Shown: positions 47,017-56,197, counted from the stretch's first letter. The stretch: DNA of 64,000 bases from Sulfitobacter litoralis (GCF_900103185.1 NZ_FNJD01000007.1:92417-156416), one strand, 5' to 3'. The notes: generated by a model from the letters alone, not told the origin. Numbers and translations are program-made.

Positions 47017-48585
47017 GTGGCGAAAGCGAAAACACCAAATTCAGGTGACTCCCCGAAGACATCTTCGACATCGCGGGCGTCTGCTGCCGCCGCTAAGCCG
47101 AAGACGACTGCCAAAAAAACCGGATCACCCGCCGTAGCGAAGACGACGGCATCCACATCGACATCTTCGACAGCCAAACCCAAGCCCGCGGTCAAACCAT
47201 CGCCGGCCAGCGCGGCGACGCCTGATAAAACGACGCCTGGTAAAACGGCGACAGCTAATACGGCGACAGCTAATACGGCTAAGGACACATCGACAGGCAA
47301 GGCGGCGGGCGTGACAGCGATGCCTGACGACAAACCGTCGACCTCTGCAAACACAACATCCACCAAGGATGTAACCACACCCCCCCCTGCGACAACAAAA
47401 GCGAGCGACACACCCTCCAAGGCGTCCTCGGCCACCGCTGCAGCGTCCAGTTCTACAAGTTCTACCAAATCCGAAACGACGCCCAGCGATACAAAACTCG
47501 ATCTGAAAGACGTGAAGCCGGACACAGCAGCAACCAAACCCGCGACACCCGCGTCAAAGCCCGAGAGTGCAAAACCTACAACCCCCTCCAGCGCTGCAAC
47601 AGTTAAGCCTGCTGAAACGACCAAGACGCCGCCGCCCGCGTCCCCCAAGGCAGAGCCTGAAAAGCGTGGTAGTGTCTTTTGGCCCATGCTCTTTGGCGGG
47701 ATCATCGCCGGCGGGATCGGCTTTGCCGTGGCGGAATATGATGTACTGGATCAAGCTGGTTTGCGCCCCGTAGATACCACGCAATCTACCCTGACAGAGA
47801 CGCTCGCCACGCAAGAGGCCCGGATCAAGGCGCTGGAAGAAGCCCGCCCCGCCCCTGCGCCTGCCGATGACGCCGCGCTGCAAGAGGTTCAAGCGCAGGT
47901 CGCTGAACTGGCAACACGTGTTGAAGCGCTTGGCAATCGTCCTGCGGCAGAGGCACCGGCCCCCGTCGATACTTCGGGCTTTGAACAGGAACTGGCCGCG
48001 CTGAAATCCTCGGTCGAGACACAGCGCGACGAAATCGAACGCTTGCTGGACAACGCACTTAGTGTGGAAGAAGCGACCGCGCAGGCCGCACAGGCTGCGA
48101 CGTTGCAATCTGCTTTGGGACGGATCGTATCGGCTGTTACCACAGGCCAACCGTTTGAAGCCGAGATCGCAGCGCTTCAGGAGAATGGCATTCAGGACAT
48201 TCCCGCCGCACTTGCAGACAACGCCGCGACAGGGGTTGTCACGGGTGCCAACCTACAAGACCGCTTTCCTGATGTGGCCCGCGCGACGCTTGCAGCGGCA
48301 CGTGCCGCGACCCCAGAGGCAGACGGCGGCGGTATTGGTGGCTTCTTTAAGCAACAGTTGGGCGCGCGGTCGGTAGCACCCCGTGACGGGGACGACGCTG
48401 ATGCCATTCTGTCCCGTGCCGAAGCTGCCATTCGCGACGGTCGCCTAGACGAGGCGCTGGCCGAGGTGAAAACCCTGCCGCCCGAGGCCCAGGACCCCAT
48501 GTCCGATTGGCTCGCCGATGCGCAAGCGCGCCACGATGCCCAAGACGCCGTACAGACATTGACACAACGCCTGACGGCGAACTGA
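47017..48585 (+). CDS. Mitofilin (Mic60)-like inner membrane protein
   Basis: The 522-residue protein has a low-complexity Ala/Thr/Lys/Pro-rich N-terminus (1-215), a membrane helix about 220-240 (FWPMLFGGIIAGGIGFAVAEY) and a predicted coiled coil about 255-365 (ATQEARIKALEEARP, VQAQVAELATRVEALGNRP). The C-terminal helical segment GRLDEALAEVKTLPPEAQDPMSDWLADAQARHD matches mitofilin-type ends. Alphaproteobacterial Mic60 homologues bend membranes and relate to mitochondrial cristae organisers. Start is GTG at 47017. A 15-bp tandem duplication lies in the N-terminal region. It is between hemD and a HemY-like gene, a known context of alphaproteobacterial Mic60. Confidence 0.85.
   Translation: MAKAKTPNSGDSPKTSSTSRASAAAAKPKTTAKKTGSPAVAKTTASTSTSSTAKPKPAVKPSPASAATPDKTTPGKTATANTATANTAKDTSTGKAAGVTAMPDDKPSTSANTTSTKDVTTPPPATTKASDTPSKASSATAAASSSTSSTKSETTPSDTKLDLKDVKPDTAATKPATPASKPESAKPTTPSSAATVKPAETTKTPPPASPKAEPEKRGSVFWPMLFGGIIAGGIGFAVAEYDVLDQAGLRPVDTTQSTLTETLATQEARIKALEEARPAPAPADDAALQEVQAQVAELATRVEALGNRPAAEAPAPVDTSGFEQELAALKSSVETQRDEIERLLDNALSVEEATAQAAQAATLQSALGRIVSAVTTGQPFEAEIAALQENGIQDIPAALADNAATGVVTGANLQDRFPDVARATLAAARAATPEADGGGIGGFFKQQLGARSVAPRDGDDADAILSRAEAAIRDGRLDEALAEVKTLPPEAQDPMSDWLADAQARHDAQDAVQTLTQRLTAN
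47246..47275 (+). repeat. 15-bp perfect tandem duplication in mic60-like gene
   Basis: CGGCGACAGCTAATA occurs twice head to tail at 47246-47260 and 47261-47275, encoding a repeated TATAN-type peptide in the low-complexity N-terminus. It is in frame, consistent with slippage expansion. Confidence 0.85.
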
Positions 48586-48597
48586 GGAACCTGATTT

Positions 48598-50109
48598 ATG
48601 CTTTGGTCACTGATTAAGATCGTTGTGTTCGTTGCGGTGATTGCCGCCATCACATGGGGCGCATCGTTCCTGCTGGAAAGCTCGGGCGGGTTGCAAGTGA
48701 CTGTGATGGGCACCGAATACAGCTTTGGCCCGCTGCAATCTGTGATCGCGGTGGTGCTGTTGGTTGTCGCCGTTTGGATCTTGCTCAAGATTTTTGCGCT
48801 GCTCGTTGCGGTTTGGCATTTCTTGAACGGGGACGAAACGGCGCTGTCGCGTTATTTCGACCGCAACCGCGAACGCAAGGGATACGAGGCCCTTTCCGAA
48901 GGCTTGATGGCGCTGGCCAGTGGCGAAGGGCGTCTGGCAATGGCCAAGGCCGCAAAGGCAGACAAATATCTTGAACGTCCTGACCTGACAAACTTGCTGA
49001 TTGCGCAAGCTGCTGAACTGGCAGGTGACCACCGCAAGGCGGAAGAAACCTATCGCAAGCTGGTGACCAATGAACGCACCCGTTTCGTCGGTGTGCGCGG
49101 GATCATGAAACAGAAGCTGGCCGAAGGCGACACGGAAACCGCGCTGAAGCTGGCCGAGAAAGCCTTTGCCATCAAACCGAAGCATGCGGAAACCGGCGAT
49201 GTACTGCTTAAGCTGCAAGCAGAGAAGGAGGATTGGGCCGGCGCACGTCAAACGCTGAACACCAAACTCAAGAACGGCCAGATGCCGCGTGACGTGCACA
49301 AACGCCGCGATGCCGTGCTTGCCCTCTCTGAGGCGAAAGACGTCGTTGCCGAAGGCAACAGCATCGAAGCGCGCGAAGCCGCGATCGAAGCGAACCGTCT
49401 GTCGCCCGATTTGATCCCTGCGGCCGTGATGGCCGCGCATGGGTACATTGATCAGGGCAAACCGAAATACGCGGCCCGCGTGCTGAAAAAGGCATGGAGC
49501 GTGCAGCCGCATCCCGATCTTGCCGGTGCTTTCGCCGCGATCCAGCCGGATGAAACGCCGAAAGAGCGGCTGAAACGCTTTACCGCGCTGACACGCGTGC
49601 AGCCGGACCATCCAGAAACCAAGATGCTGCTGGCAGAGCTGAACATCGCCGCCGAGGATTTCCCGCAGGCGCGCCGGTCTTTGGGTGATCTCGTCGAAAC
49701 TGATCCGACGGCCCGCTCGGTCACCCTGATGGCCGCCATCGAACGGGGCGAAGGCGCGTCGGACACGGTCGTCAAAGGCTGGCTGGCACGGGCACTGACG
49801 GTGTCGCGCGGCCCGCAGTGGATCTGTGAAAACTGCCACCACATCCACGCAAACTGGAAACCGATCTGCGAAAACTGCCACAGCTTCGATACGCTGGCGT
49901 GGAAAACGCCGCCCATGTCCGAAGTCGCGATGCCCGGCGGCGTGCAGATGCTGCCACTGATTGTGGGCGCGCTGGAAGACAACTCCGGTGCCGATGCAAA
50001 GCCAGCAGTCGCCACCCGCGCCGATATCGAGGACGCAGAGCTGATCGACGACGCGCCCGAGGGCACCGTCGATCCGGTTGAAAAGCCAGCGATCCAGCCC
50101 GAGAAATAG
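48598..50109 (+). CDS. HemY-domain TPR membrane protein
   Basis: The 503-residue protein belongs to the HemY_N/TPR family found in heme operons. It has two membrane helices near the N-terminus (IKIVVFVAVIAAITWGASFLL, 6-26, and SVIAVVLLVVAVWILLKIFALLVAVW, 48-74), then TPR-like helices from about 100 to 395 (LAGDHRKAEETYRKLVTNE, AKPGDTETALKLAEKAF-like). A C-terminal zinc-ribbon-like CxxC-x12-CxxC (ICENCHHIH and PICENCHSF) follows near 407-425. It is not the HemY protoporphyrinogen oxidase of Gram-positives. It is 12 bp after the Mic60-like gene, so likely co-transcribed with it and hemD. Confidence 0.85.
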   Translation: MLWSLIKIVVFVAVIAAITWGASFLLESSGGLQVTVMGTEYSFGPLQSVIAVVLLVVAVWILLKIFALLVAVWHFLNGDETALSRYFDRNRERKGYEALSEGLMALASGEGRLAMAKAAKADKYLERPDLTNLLIAQAAELAGDHRKAEETYRKLVTNERTRFVGVRGIMKQKLAEGDTETALKLAEKAFAIKPKHAETGDVLLKLQAEKEDWAGARQTLNTKLKNGQMPRDVHKRRDAVLALSEAKDVVAEGNSIEAREAAIEANRLSPDLIPAAVMAAHGYIDQGKPKYAARVLKKAWSVQPHPDLAGAFAAIQPDETPKERLKRFTALTRVQPDHPETKMLLAELNIAAEDFPQARRSLGDLVETDPTARSVTLMAAIERGEGASDTVVKGWLARALTVSRGPQWICENCHHIHANWKPICENCHSFDTLAWKTPPMSEVAMPGGVQMLPLIVGALEDNSGADAKPAVATRADIEDAELIDDAPEGTVDPVEKPAIQPEK

Positions 50110-50134
50110 CCGTTATCTACAGGTGAACAAAAAC

Positions 50135-50164
50135 AAAGGCCGGCACGCACTGTGTCGGCCTTTT
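50135..50164 (+). terminator. Rho-independent terminator after the HemY-like gene
   Basis: A 12-bp stem (AAAGGCCGGCAC, 50135-50146, with 50152-50163; one G-U pair) and a 5-base loop end in TTTT, closing the hemD-mic60-hemY-like run. Confidence 0.85.
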
Positions 50165-50269
50165 GCTTGGGGACAGGCCCTATCGGGCGTTTTGGTGTCT
50201 TATCTGGTGACGGCGCCTGCGCAGGGGCGTATGCAGGGTAGTAACACGATAAAGCAAAGGATATGCCCC

Positions 50270-50974
50270 ATGCCCGCTGATGAATTCGTATTTCCCCCTG
50301 CCCCTCAGGCCAGTCTGGCGGTGCAGGGCACAGACGCCCGCTTTCCCATTCGTCGGATTTTTTGCGTCGGCCGCAACTACGAGGCGCACGCCCGCGAGAT
50401 GGGCAATGACCCGACCCGCGAGGCACCGTTCTTTTTCACAAAACCCGCCGATGCCGCGCTGGATACGCCCTTCACGATCCCCTATCCGCCTCAGACAGAG
50501 GATCTGCACCACGAGATTGAACTGGTCATTGCCATAGGCAAAGGCGGGCGCAACATCGCCGAGGAAGACGTGATGGATCACGTCTGGGGCGCCTCTGTCG
50601 GGATCGACCTGACACGCCGCGATCTGCAGGCCGAGGCAAAGAAAGCAGGGCGCCCATGGGATTGGGGCAAAGCGTTCGACAACTCCGCCCCGATTGCGCC
50701 GCTAAAACCCATCGCCGATGTGCCATCGGTTGAACAAGGACGCATCTGGCTGGCTGTGAACGGTACGGTACGTCAGGACGCCGATCTGGCAGATCTGATC
50801 TGGTCGGTGCGCGAACACGTGGCGATCTTGTCGCATTCCATGTCGCTTGCACCGGGTGATATCATCATGACGGGCACACCAGCCGGCGTTGCGGCCCTTG
50901 TCGAAGGGGATGTCGTGACCGGCGGTGTGGACGGGATCGCGACACTTGAGGTCACGATAGGCCCTCGCGCCTGA
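50270..50974 (+). CDS. Fumarylacetoacetate hydrolase family protein
   Basis: The 234-residue protein belongs to the FAH superfamily, which cleaves C-C bonds or decarboxylates or isomerises dicarbonyl acids such as fumarylpyruvate, acylpyruvate and oxaloacetate. It has IFCVGRNYEAHAREMG, the metal-binding acidic residues in LHHEIELVIAIGKGG and SVGIDLTRRDLQ, then KAFDNSAPIAPL and GDIIMTGTPAGVAALVEGDV. The exact substrate is unknown. From the ATG at 50270 an AAAGGA ribosome-binding site lies just upstream; earlier in-frame ATGs would run through the terminator. Confidence 0.9.
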   Translation: MPADEFVFPPAPQASLAVQGTDARFPIRRIFCVGRNYEAHAREMGNDPTREAPFFFTKPADAALDTPFTIPYPPQTEDLHHEIELVIAIGKGGRNIAEEDVMDHVWGASVGIDLTRRDLQAEAKKAGRPWDWGKAFDNSAPIAPLKPIADVPSVEQGRIWLAVNGTVRQDADLADLIWSVREHVAILSHSMSLAPGDIIMTGTPAGVAALVEGDVVTGGVDGIATLEVTIGPRA

Positions 50975-51066
50975 GACCCCAACATCGCCCCGCGAAAACA
51001 GGCCCCCGTTGACATATGGGAGCCTGAGCTAGGTTAAACGATGATGAATGAATATGGGAAATCGCA

Positions 51067-51555
51067 ATGAAATATCTTTATAGCGCACTACTCGCCACCG
51101 TGATCGCGGGTCCGGCACTGGCAGACAGCCACAGCATGGGCGACGCCGAAGCTGGCGAAAAGCAGTTCGGCAAATGCAAAGCCTGCCACATGATCGTCGA
51201 CGACGCAGGCGAAACGTTCCAGCGGGGCGGCAAGGTCGGTCCGAACCTTTTCGGGATCATCGGCAAACAAGCGGGCACCGTCGAAGACTATCGCTACGGC
51301 GATGATCTGGTTGCGGCCGGCGAAGCGGGTCTGGTCTGGGACGAAGCCAATATGGCCGAATATCTGGTCAACCCTACCGATTTCCTGCGCACCACACTGG
51401 ATGATAAAAAGGCACGTTCGAAGATGTCGTTCAGAATGCGCAAAGGCGGCGAAGACGTCGCGGCCTATCTTGCAACTTTCTCACCCGAAGCTGAGGCAGA
51501 AGCAGAAGCAGATGCGCCAATGGCCAAGGATGCCGAGGCCGAGAAAACTGAATAA
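51067..51555 (+). CDS. Exported class I c-type cytochrome
   Basis: The 162-residue protein has a signal peptide (MKYLYSALLATVIAGPALA, cleaved before DSHS) and a class I cytochrome c domain. The heme-binding CKACH is at residues 37-41, followed by GKVGPNLFGIIGKQAG and, near the end, SKMSFRMRKGGEDVAAYLATF, where a methionine should be the axial ligand. It resembles cytochrome c550/c2 of roseobacters, a periplasmic electron carrier. The C-terminus has an Ala/Glu-rich acidic tail (EAEAEAEADAPMAKDAEAEKTE) beyond the usual end. It is alone with a terminator after it. Confidence 0.92.
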   Translation: MKYLYSALLATVIAGPALADSHSMGDAEAGEKQFGKCKACHMIVDDAGETFQRGGKVGPNLFGIIGKQAGTVEDYRYGDDLVAAGEAGLVWDEANMAEYLVNPTDFLRTTLDDKKARSKMSFRMRKGGEDVAAYLATFSPEAEAEAEADAPMAKDAEAEKTE

Positions 51556-51578
51556 GCGGCTCTAACCCGCGTAAAAGG

Positions 51579-51611
51579 CCCGCGTTTCCAAATGGAGACG
51601 CGGGTTTTTTT
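51579..51611 (+). terminator. Rho-independent terminator after the cytochrome c gene
   Basis: An 11-bp stem (51579-51589 with 51594-51604, one G-U pair), a 4-base loop and a run of seven Ts. Confidence 0.9.
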
Positions 51612-51618
51612 ATGCGTA

Positions 51619-52614
51619 TCAGCTGTTGAGGTCCGACCAGCAGGGCAACAGATCGCCCGCTGCTGGCGTGGCAAAATAGGCTGCTCGCGCAATGGCCCGC
51701 GCCAGGCACAGCGACGCGGCATGGCCGATCAACGGCAGGATGCTCTCGGCGACCTCATGTGCCGCCGTGCTTAGGCCAAAGACGAGATCACCGTCATAAG
51801 GCGTGTGGGCAGGCACCGTCGCACGCCCGATCCCGTCATGGGCGGCAACAGATATGCGTTGGCATTGTGCCTTTGTTAGAGTCGCATTTGTGGCAACAAT
51901 CGCGATGGTGGTATTTTCACGCGGGGACATGGAGGCCATCTTGCGGCTATCCATTGTCATCCCAAGTCCCGTTGCAGGGTCCGTGCCCCTACCGCCAAAT
52001 TCGCCATTCACCTCGAAGGGGGCGGCATAGAAATACTTGTCGCCCGGCGTGGTGACCGCGCCCACCGGATTGGCCGCGACCAGCGCGCCCACTATCGTGC
52101 CATCGGGTAACTCTAGCGAAGCTGATCCAAGCCCGCCCTTGACCATCGCACTCAGCGCACCGGTGCCGGCACCAATGGTGCCAAGGTTGAAGTCCTCGGT
52201 CGCGGCGTCATAGGCCGCACGCCCCAAGGCGCGGTAGGGGTTGTGCTCCCAATTCTTGTCACCGCCGTTGAGCAGGTCAAACAGGATCGCCCCCGGCACC
52301 AGCGGGATCGTGGCATCGCCCAGCCAAAACCCGCGCCCGGCAGCACGCAGCGCGTCAACCACGCCCGAACAGGCATCCAGCCCGTAGGCCGACCCGCCCG
52401 ACAGCACCAGCGCATCTACTGTGGCGACCGATTTGTCGGGGGCGAGCAAATCCGTCTCGCGCGTGCCGGGGGCACCGCCCATCACATGGACAGAGGCGGT
52501 AAAAGGCGCATCCGCCAGCAGCACCGTCGTACCTGATTTCAGCGCATCGTCCTGCGCATTACCCACACGCAGGCCGGGCACATCGGTGATCAGGTTTCTG
52601 GGTCCGGGTCTCAT
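51619..52614 (-). CDS. P1-family peptidase (DmpA-type aminopeptidase)
   Basis: The 331-residue protein belongs to the S58/DmpA family of Ntn-type aminopeptidases and beta-peptidyl aminopeptidases. It starts RNLITDVPGLRVGNAQD, has ALVLSGGSAYGLDACSGVVDALRAAG, GFWLGDATIPLVPGAILFDLL, IGAGTGALSAMVKGGLGSAS and ENTTIAIVATNATLTKAQCQRISVAAHDGIGRA. In DmpA the nucleophile after self-cleavage is a serine at about this last place; here a threonine (ENTTIAIV) is in its position, a variant seen in family members, so a Thr nucleophile is inferred. It lies 68 bp downstream of a peptide-type ABC importer. Confidence 0.88.
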   Translation of the reverse strand: MRPGPRNLITDVPGLRVGNAQDDALKSGTTVLLADAPFTASVHVMGGAPGTRETDLLAPDKSVATVDALVLSGGSAYGLDACSGVVDALRAAGRGFWLGDATIPLVPGAILFDLLNGGDKNWEHNPYRALGRAAYDAATEDFNLGTIGAGTGALSAMVKGGLGSASLELPDGTIVGALVAANPVGAVTTPGDKYFYAAPFEVNGEFGGRGTDPATGLGMTMDSRKMASMSPRENTTIAIVATNATLTKAQCQRISVAAHDGIGRATVPAHTPYDGDLVFGLSTAAHEVAESILPLIGHAASLCLARAIARAAYFATPAAGDLLPCWSDLNS

Positions 52615-52682
52615 AGGGCAGTGCCTTTGGTTAGTGCGGGACGCGCCGCGGGGAGTTTATTTGGCAAAATGAAGCTGGGGCA

Positions 52683-54269
52683 TCACAGGTCCGGCAAACG
52701 TGGCGCGGCGGCGAGGAGTTTTTGAGTGTAGGGGTGCTGAGGCTGGTCGAAAACCTCTGCGGTGGCACCTTGTTCAACGATCTGCCCGGATTTCATCACC
52801 AGCACGCGATCCGTGATCGTGCGCACCACAGTCAGGTCATGGGAAATGAACAAGTACGTCAGGTCATAGGCGCTGCACAGCTCAGCCAGCAGATCAAGAA
52901 TTTGCGCCCGCACGGAAACGTCCAGCGCGCTGACCGCTTCGTCAAAGAGGATCAGGTCAGGGCGGATAATCAACGCACGGGCAATGGCGATCCGCTGGCG
53001 CTGGCCACCCGAGAATTCGTGGATATATTTGGTCGCATCATCGGGGGACAGGCCCACGGCGATCAATGCGTCGGCGATGGCATCGGTACGGGCGCTGCCG
53101 CTTGGGGGGGCTGGCAGCAGGTGGAAAGGTTCGCTGATCAGCCGGTCGACACGGTGGCGCGGGTTGAAGCTGCCGAACGGGTCTTGAAACACCACCTGCA
53201 TTTTGCGGCGCACATCAAGGTTGGGTTTGGTGCCGCTAAAGACTGCGGTGCCGTCGAGTGTGATGCTGCCCGATTGCACCGGCTCCAGACCCAAAAGCGC
53301 CCGTGTCAGGGTCGATTTTCCGCAGCCGCTTTCACCCACGAGGCCCAGGCGTTCGCCCCGTTGCAGGGTGAAGGATACGTTATCGACGGCGCGGAACCGA
53401 CCGGGTTTGCCAAAGAGCGTCCGGCGCGGCAGGGCATAGTCGCGGCTGACATTTTCTACTGTCAGCAGCGGTTGTGGAGGCGGGGCCTTGGGCAGCGCCA
53501 CGCTGTGGTTCGAGGCGGCAAAAAGCATCTGTGTATAGGGGTGGCGCATGGTTCGCAGCAGGGATTGTGTCTGCCCCTGTTCGACGATCTCTCCCTTGCG
53601 CATGACGATGATGCGGTCGGCCATATCGGCGACCACCGCCAGATCATGGGTGATCATCAGCAGCCCCATCCCGTCGTCCCGCGCCAGCGATTTTAGTAGA
53701 TCAAGGATCTGCGCCTGCGTCGTGACATCCAGCGCGGTGGTCGGTTCATCGGCGATCAGCAATCGCGGCCGCAGCGCGATGGCCATGGCGATCACTACCC
53801 GTTGGCGTTGCCCGCCCGACAGCTCGTGTGGGTAGCGGGTCAGCGGAAAGCGATCGTTGGGCAAGCCGACCCTTTCAAGCGTTTCGGCCGCCCGCTTGGC
53901 AGCGGCTTGGCGAGACACGGTTTTGTCATGGATGCGAATGGTTTCAGCGACCTGATGCCCGATGGTCTGCACGGGGTTCAACGCGGTCATCGGTTCTTGA
54001 AACACCATGCCGATGTCATTGCCGCGGATGGCGCAGAGCTCGGATTCAGGCAGGGCCAGCAGGTCTTGATCCCCCAGCATGATATGACCGCGCGCCTGCG
54101 TCCCCTTCGGCAGCAGTTGCATCGCCGCCAGCGCGGTCATGGATTTGCCAGAGCCGCTTTCGCCGGTCACGGCCACGATCTCTCCGGCATCGACGGACAG
54201 GGTGACATCATGCAGGATGTCGAACCGGTGGATCGCCAGCGACAGGTTGGTGATACTCAGCAAGGTCAT
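52683..54269 (-). CDS. ABC transporter ATP-binding protein with two nucleotide-binding domains (peptide type)
   Basis: The 528-residue protein fuses two ATPase domains, as in YejF-type dipeptide/oligopeptide or microcin C importers. Domain 1 has Walker [11 protein letters not shown] (near 36-45), signature LSGGQRQRV and Walker [13 protein letters not shown]. Domain 2 has [11 protein letters not shown] near 315, [15 protein letters not shown] and [15 protein letters not shown]. The C-terminal of each half carries the oligopeptide-ABC extension ([10 protein letters not shown] and [10 protein letters not shown]). It follows two permease genes with ATGA-type overlaps, and a P1 peptidase lies downstream. 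Confidence 0.93.
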   Translation of the reverse strand: MTLLSITNLSLAIHRFDILHDVTLSVDAGEIVAVTGESGSGKSMTALAAMQLLPKGTQARGHIMLGDQDLLALPESELCAIRGNDIGMVFQEPMTALNPVQTIGHQVAETIRIHDKTVSRQAAAKRAAETLERVGLPNDRFPLTRYPHELSGGQRQRVVIAMAIALRPRLLIADEPTTALDVTTQAQILDLLKSLARDDGMGLLMITHDLAVVADMADRIIVMRKGEIVEQGQTQSLLRTMRHPYTQMLFAASNHSVALPKAPPPQPLLTVENVSRDYALPRRTLFGKPGRFRAVDNVSFTLQRGERLGLVGESGCGKSTLTRALLGLEPVQSGSITLDGTAVFSGTKPNLDVRRKMQVVFQDPFGSFNPRHRVDRLISEPFHLLPAPPSGSARTDAIADALIAVGLSPDDATKYIHEFSGGQRQRIAIARALIIRPDLILFDEAVSALDVSVRAQILDLLAELCSAYDLTYLFISHDLTVVRTITDRVLVMKSGQIVEQGATAEVFDQPQHPYTQKLLAAAPRLPDL

Positions 54270-55081
54270 TTACGGGTCACCCGCAGCCGTGGGTCCAGTG
54301 CATCGCGCAGCCCGTCGCCCATCAGGTTCAGCCCCAGCACCGTCAGGATAATCGCAAAGCCGGGCACCAGCGCCATATGCGGCGCGATGCTTACCATGGT
54401 TTGCGCGTCGGCCAGCATGCGGCCCCAGGAAGGTGTCGGCGGTTGCGCACCAAGCCCGACATAGGACAGCCCTGCCTCGGCCAGAATACCAAGGCTGAAC
54501 TGGATCGTGCCCTGCACGATCAGTAGGTTTGTCACATTGGGCAGGATATGTTCGACCGAGATCCGCGCCGCCGATTTGCCCGCGACCCGCGCGGCAAGGA
54601 TGAACTCACGCTCCCACAGGCTGAGCGCGGCGCCGCGGGTGATGCGCGCAAAGACGGGAATGTTGAAAATGCCGATGGCGATGATCGCGTTGATCGCGCT
54701 GGCCCCGAAGATCGCCGTGATCAGGATCGCGATCACCAGCGAGGGGAAGGCAAAGACAAGATCATTCCCGCGCATGATGATTTCATCCACCAGCGACCCG
54801 CGTTTGGCTGCGGCCCACAGACCAAGCGGCACGCCAAGGCCCATGCCGATGCCCACGGCCACCAGCGCCACGGCGATAGAGGTGCGCGCGCCGACCATGA
54901 TCATGCTCAGGATATCGCGGCCAAAGTGATCGGTGCCCAGCAGATGAGCGCCGCCGACCCCTTGCAGCTTGTTCGGGATATCCATCGCCGTATGGGAAAA
55001 CGGCGTCCAGACAAAGGACACAAGCGCGGACAGCAGAAAGACGGATGTCAGCAGCGCGCCAAGGATCAGGTTCCGGTTCAA
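54266..55081 (-). CDS. ABC transporter permease (DppC/YejE-like)
   Basis: The 271-residue permease is a DppC/OppC-type inner membrane subunit. The N-terminal helix (LILGALLTSVFLLSALVSF) is followed by LLGTDHFGRDILSMIMVGARTSIAVALVAVG, and the EAA-loop-like AARVAGKSAARISVEHILPNVTNLLIV lies near 165-195. The C-terminal WGRMLADAQ and [17 protein letters not shown] are characteristic. It overlaps both the upstream permease (4 bp) and the ATPase gene (4 bp). Confidence 0.93.
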   Translation of the reverse strand: MNRNLILGALLTSVFLLSALVSFVWTPFSHTAMDIPNKLQGVGGAHLLGTDHFGRDILSMIMVGARTSIAVALVAVGIGMGLGVPLGLWAAAKRGSLVDEIIMRGNDLVFAFPSLVIAILITAIFGASAINAIIAIGIFNIPVFARITRGAALSLWEREFILAARVAGKSAARISVEHILPNVTNLLIVQGTIQFSLGILAEAGLSYVGLGAQPPTPSWGRMLADAQTMVSIAPHMALVPGFAIILTVLGLNLMGDGLRDALDPRLRVTRK

Positions 55082-56025
55082 GCGCGCGCCCTCAGACGCG
55101 GGTCAACCGCCGCATAGGCCAGATCCACAAGGAAGTTCACCAAGATAACCGAAAACACCAGAAGCATGACCACGGATTCCACCACGATCAAATCCCGCGC
55201 CGAGATGGATTGAAACACCAGCCGTCCGAGCCCCGGCAGATAGAACACCTGTTCAATGATGATCGACCCCGCCAGCAGGAACGAAAATTGTAGCCCGATG
55301 ATCGTCAGCACCGGGATCAGCGCATTGCGCAACCCGTGACGCCACAGCGCTTGTCTTTCGGTCAGCCCTTTGGCGCGGGCCGTGCGCATGTAGTCTTCGC
55401 CCAAGACATCAAGCAGCGCAGACCGCATGACCCGCGCTAGGATCGCAGCTTGCGGCAGGGCCAGTGCGATGGCGGGCAGGGTCAGGGCATGCAGCCCCGT
55501 CAGCACGCCTTGTTCCCAGCCGACAAAACCGCCGGCGGCGAACCAGCGCAAATTGATCGCAAAGATCAGCACGAGGATCATGGCGAACCAGAAATTCGGC
55601 ACCGCGACACCCAGCTGCGTGGCTCCCATGACACCGACATCGCCTGCTTTGCCACGCCGCGCCGCCGCGTAGATACCCGCTGGAAACGCGATCAGCGTCG
55701 ACAGCCCAAGTGCATAGAGCGCCAGCGGCATGGATACCCAAAGTCGCGCGGCAATCATGTCGGAGACCGGGGTGCGGTAGGTGTAGGAGGTGCCGAAATC
55801 CCCCTGCAGCAGCCCACCGACCCACGCAAGATAGCGTGCTGGTTTCGATACATCGAGCCCAAGCTCACTGCGCAGCGCGGCAAGGGTTTCAGGCTGGGCG
55901 TTCATCCCCAACATAAAGGAGGCAGGGTCACCGGGGGCAATTTCGATAACGGTAAAGATCACCAGCGATGCAACAGCCAGGCTGATACAAAGCGAGAGCA
56001 AACGTTTGAGCAGATACCGGATCAT
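55078..56025 (-). CDS. ABC transporter permease (DppB/YejB-like)
   Basis: This is the DppB/OppB-type membrane subunit of the same importer, 315 residues from the ATG at 56025 (MIRYLLKRLLSLC). It has the N-terminal helix SLCISLAVASLVIFTVIEIAPGDPA, LGLDVSKPARYLAWVGGLLQGDFGTSYTYRTPV, typical of the family, the coupling region MRTARAKGLTERQALWRHGLRNALIPVLT, and C-terminal DLAYAAVDPRLRARA. An ATG at 56052 is also in frame. A periplasmic binding protein gene, usually first in such operons, is not present upstream. Confidence 0.93.
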   Translation of the reverse strand: MIRYLLKRLLSLCISLAVASLVIFTVIEIAPGDPASFMLGMNAQPETLAALRSELGLDVSKPARYLAWVGGLLQGDFGTSYTYRTPVSDMIAARLWVSMPLALYALGLSTLIAFPAGIYAAARRGKAGDVGVMGATQLGVAVPNFWFAMILVLIFAINLRWFAAGGFVGWEQGVLTGLHALTLPAIALALPQAAILARVMRSALLDVLGEDYMRTARAKGLTERQALWRHGLRNALIPVLTIIGLQFSFLLAGSIIIEQVFYLPGLGRLVFQSISARDLIVVESVVMLLVFSVILVNFLVDLAYAAVDPRLRARA

Positions 56026-56197
56026 GAGGCCGAAGGTAGGCGTGCAAATCAACAGCGTCCAGCGCAGAAAAACCTTTTTAAGGCGAACGGGTTACCGCGT
56101 GCTCTCTTTTTGGTGAAGCGAATTGATCTCTGACTGCGGAACCAATGCGCGCAATGCGGAGTTGGTCAGGCAGAAACGAGAATTTAGGAGATTAACG

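Noticed and set aside
48607..49881. 424-residue open reading frame opposite the HemY-like gene
   Set aside because: Antisense shadow of a coherent TPR protein; composition and lack of an RBS argue against it.
49452..50426. 324-residue minus-strand frame across the HemY-like gene end
   Set aside because: Crosses a clear terminator and the start of the FAH gene; no domain.
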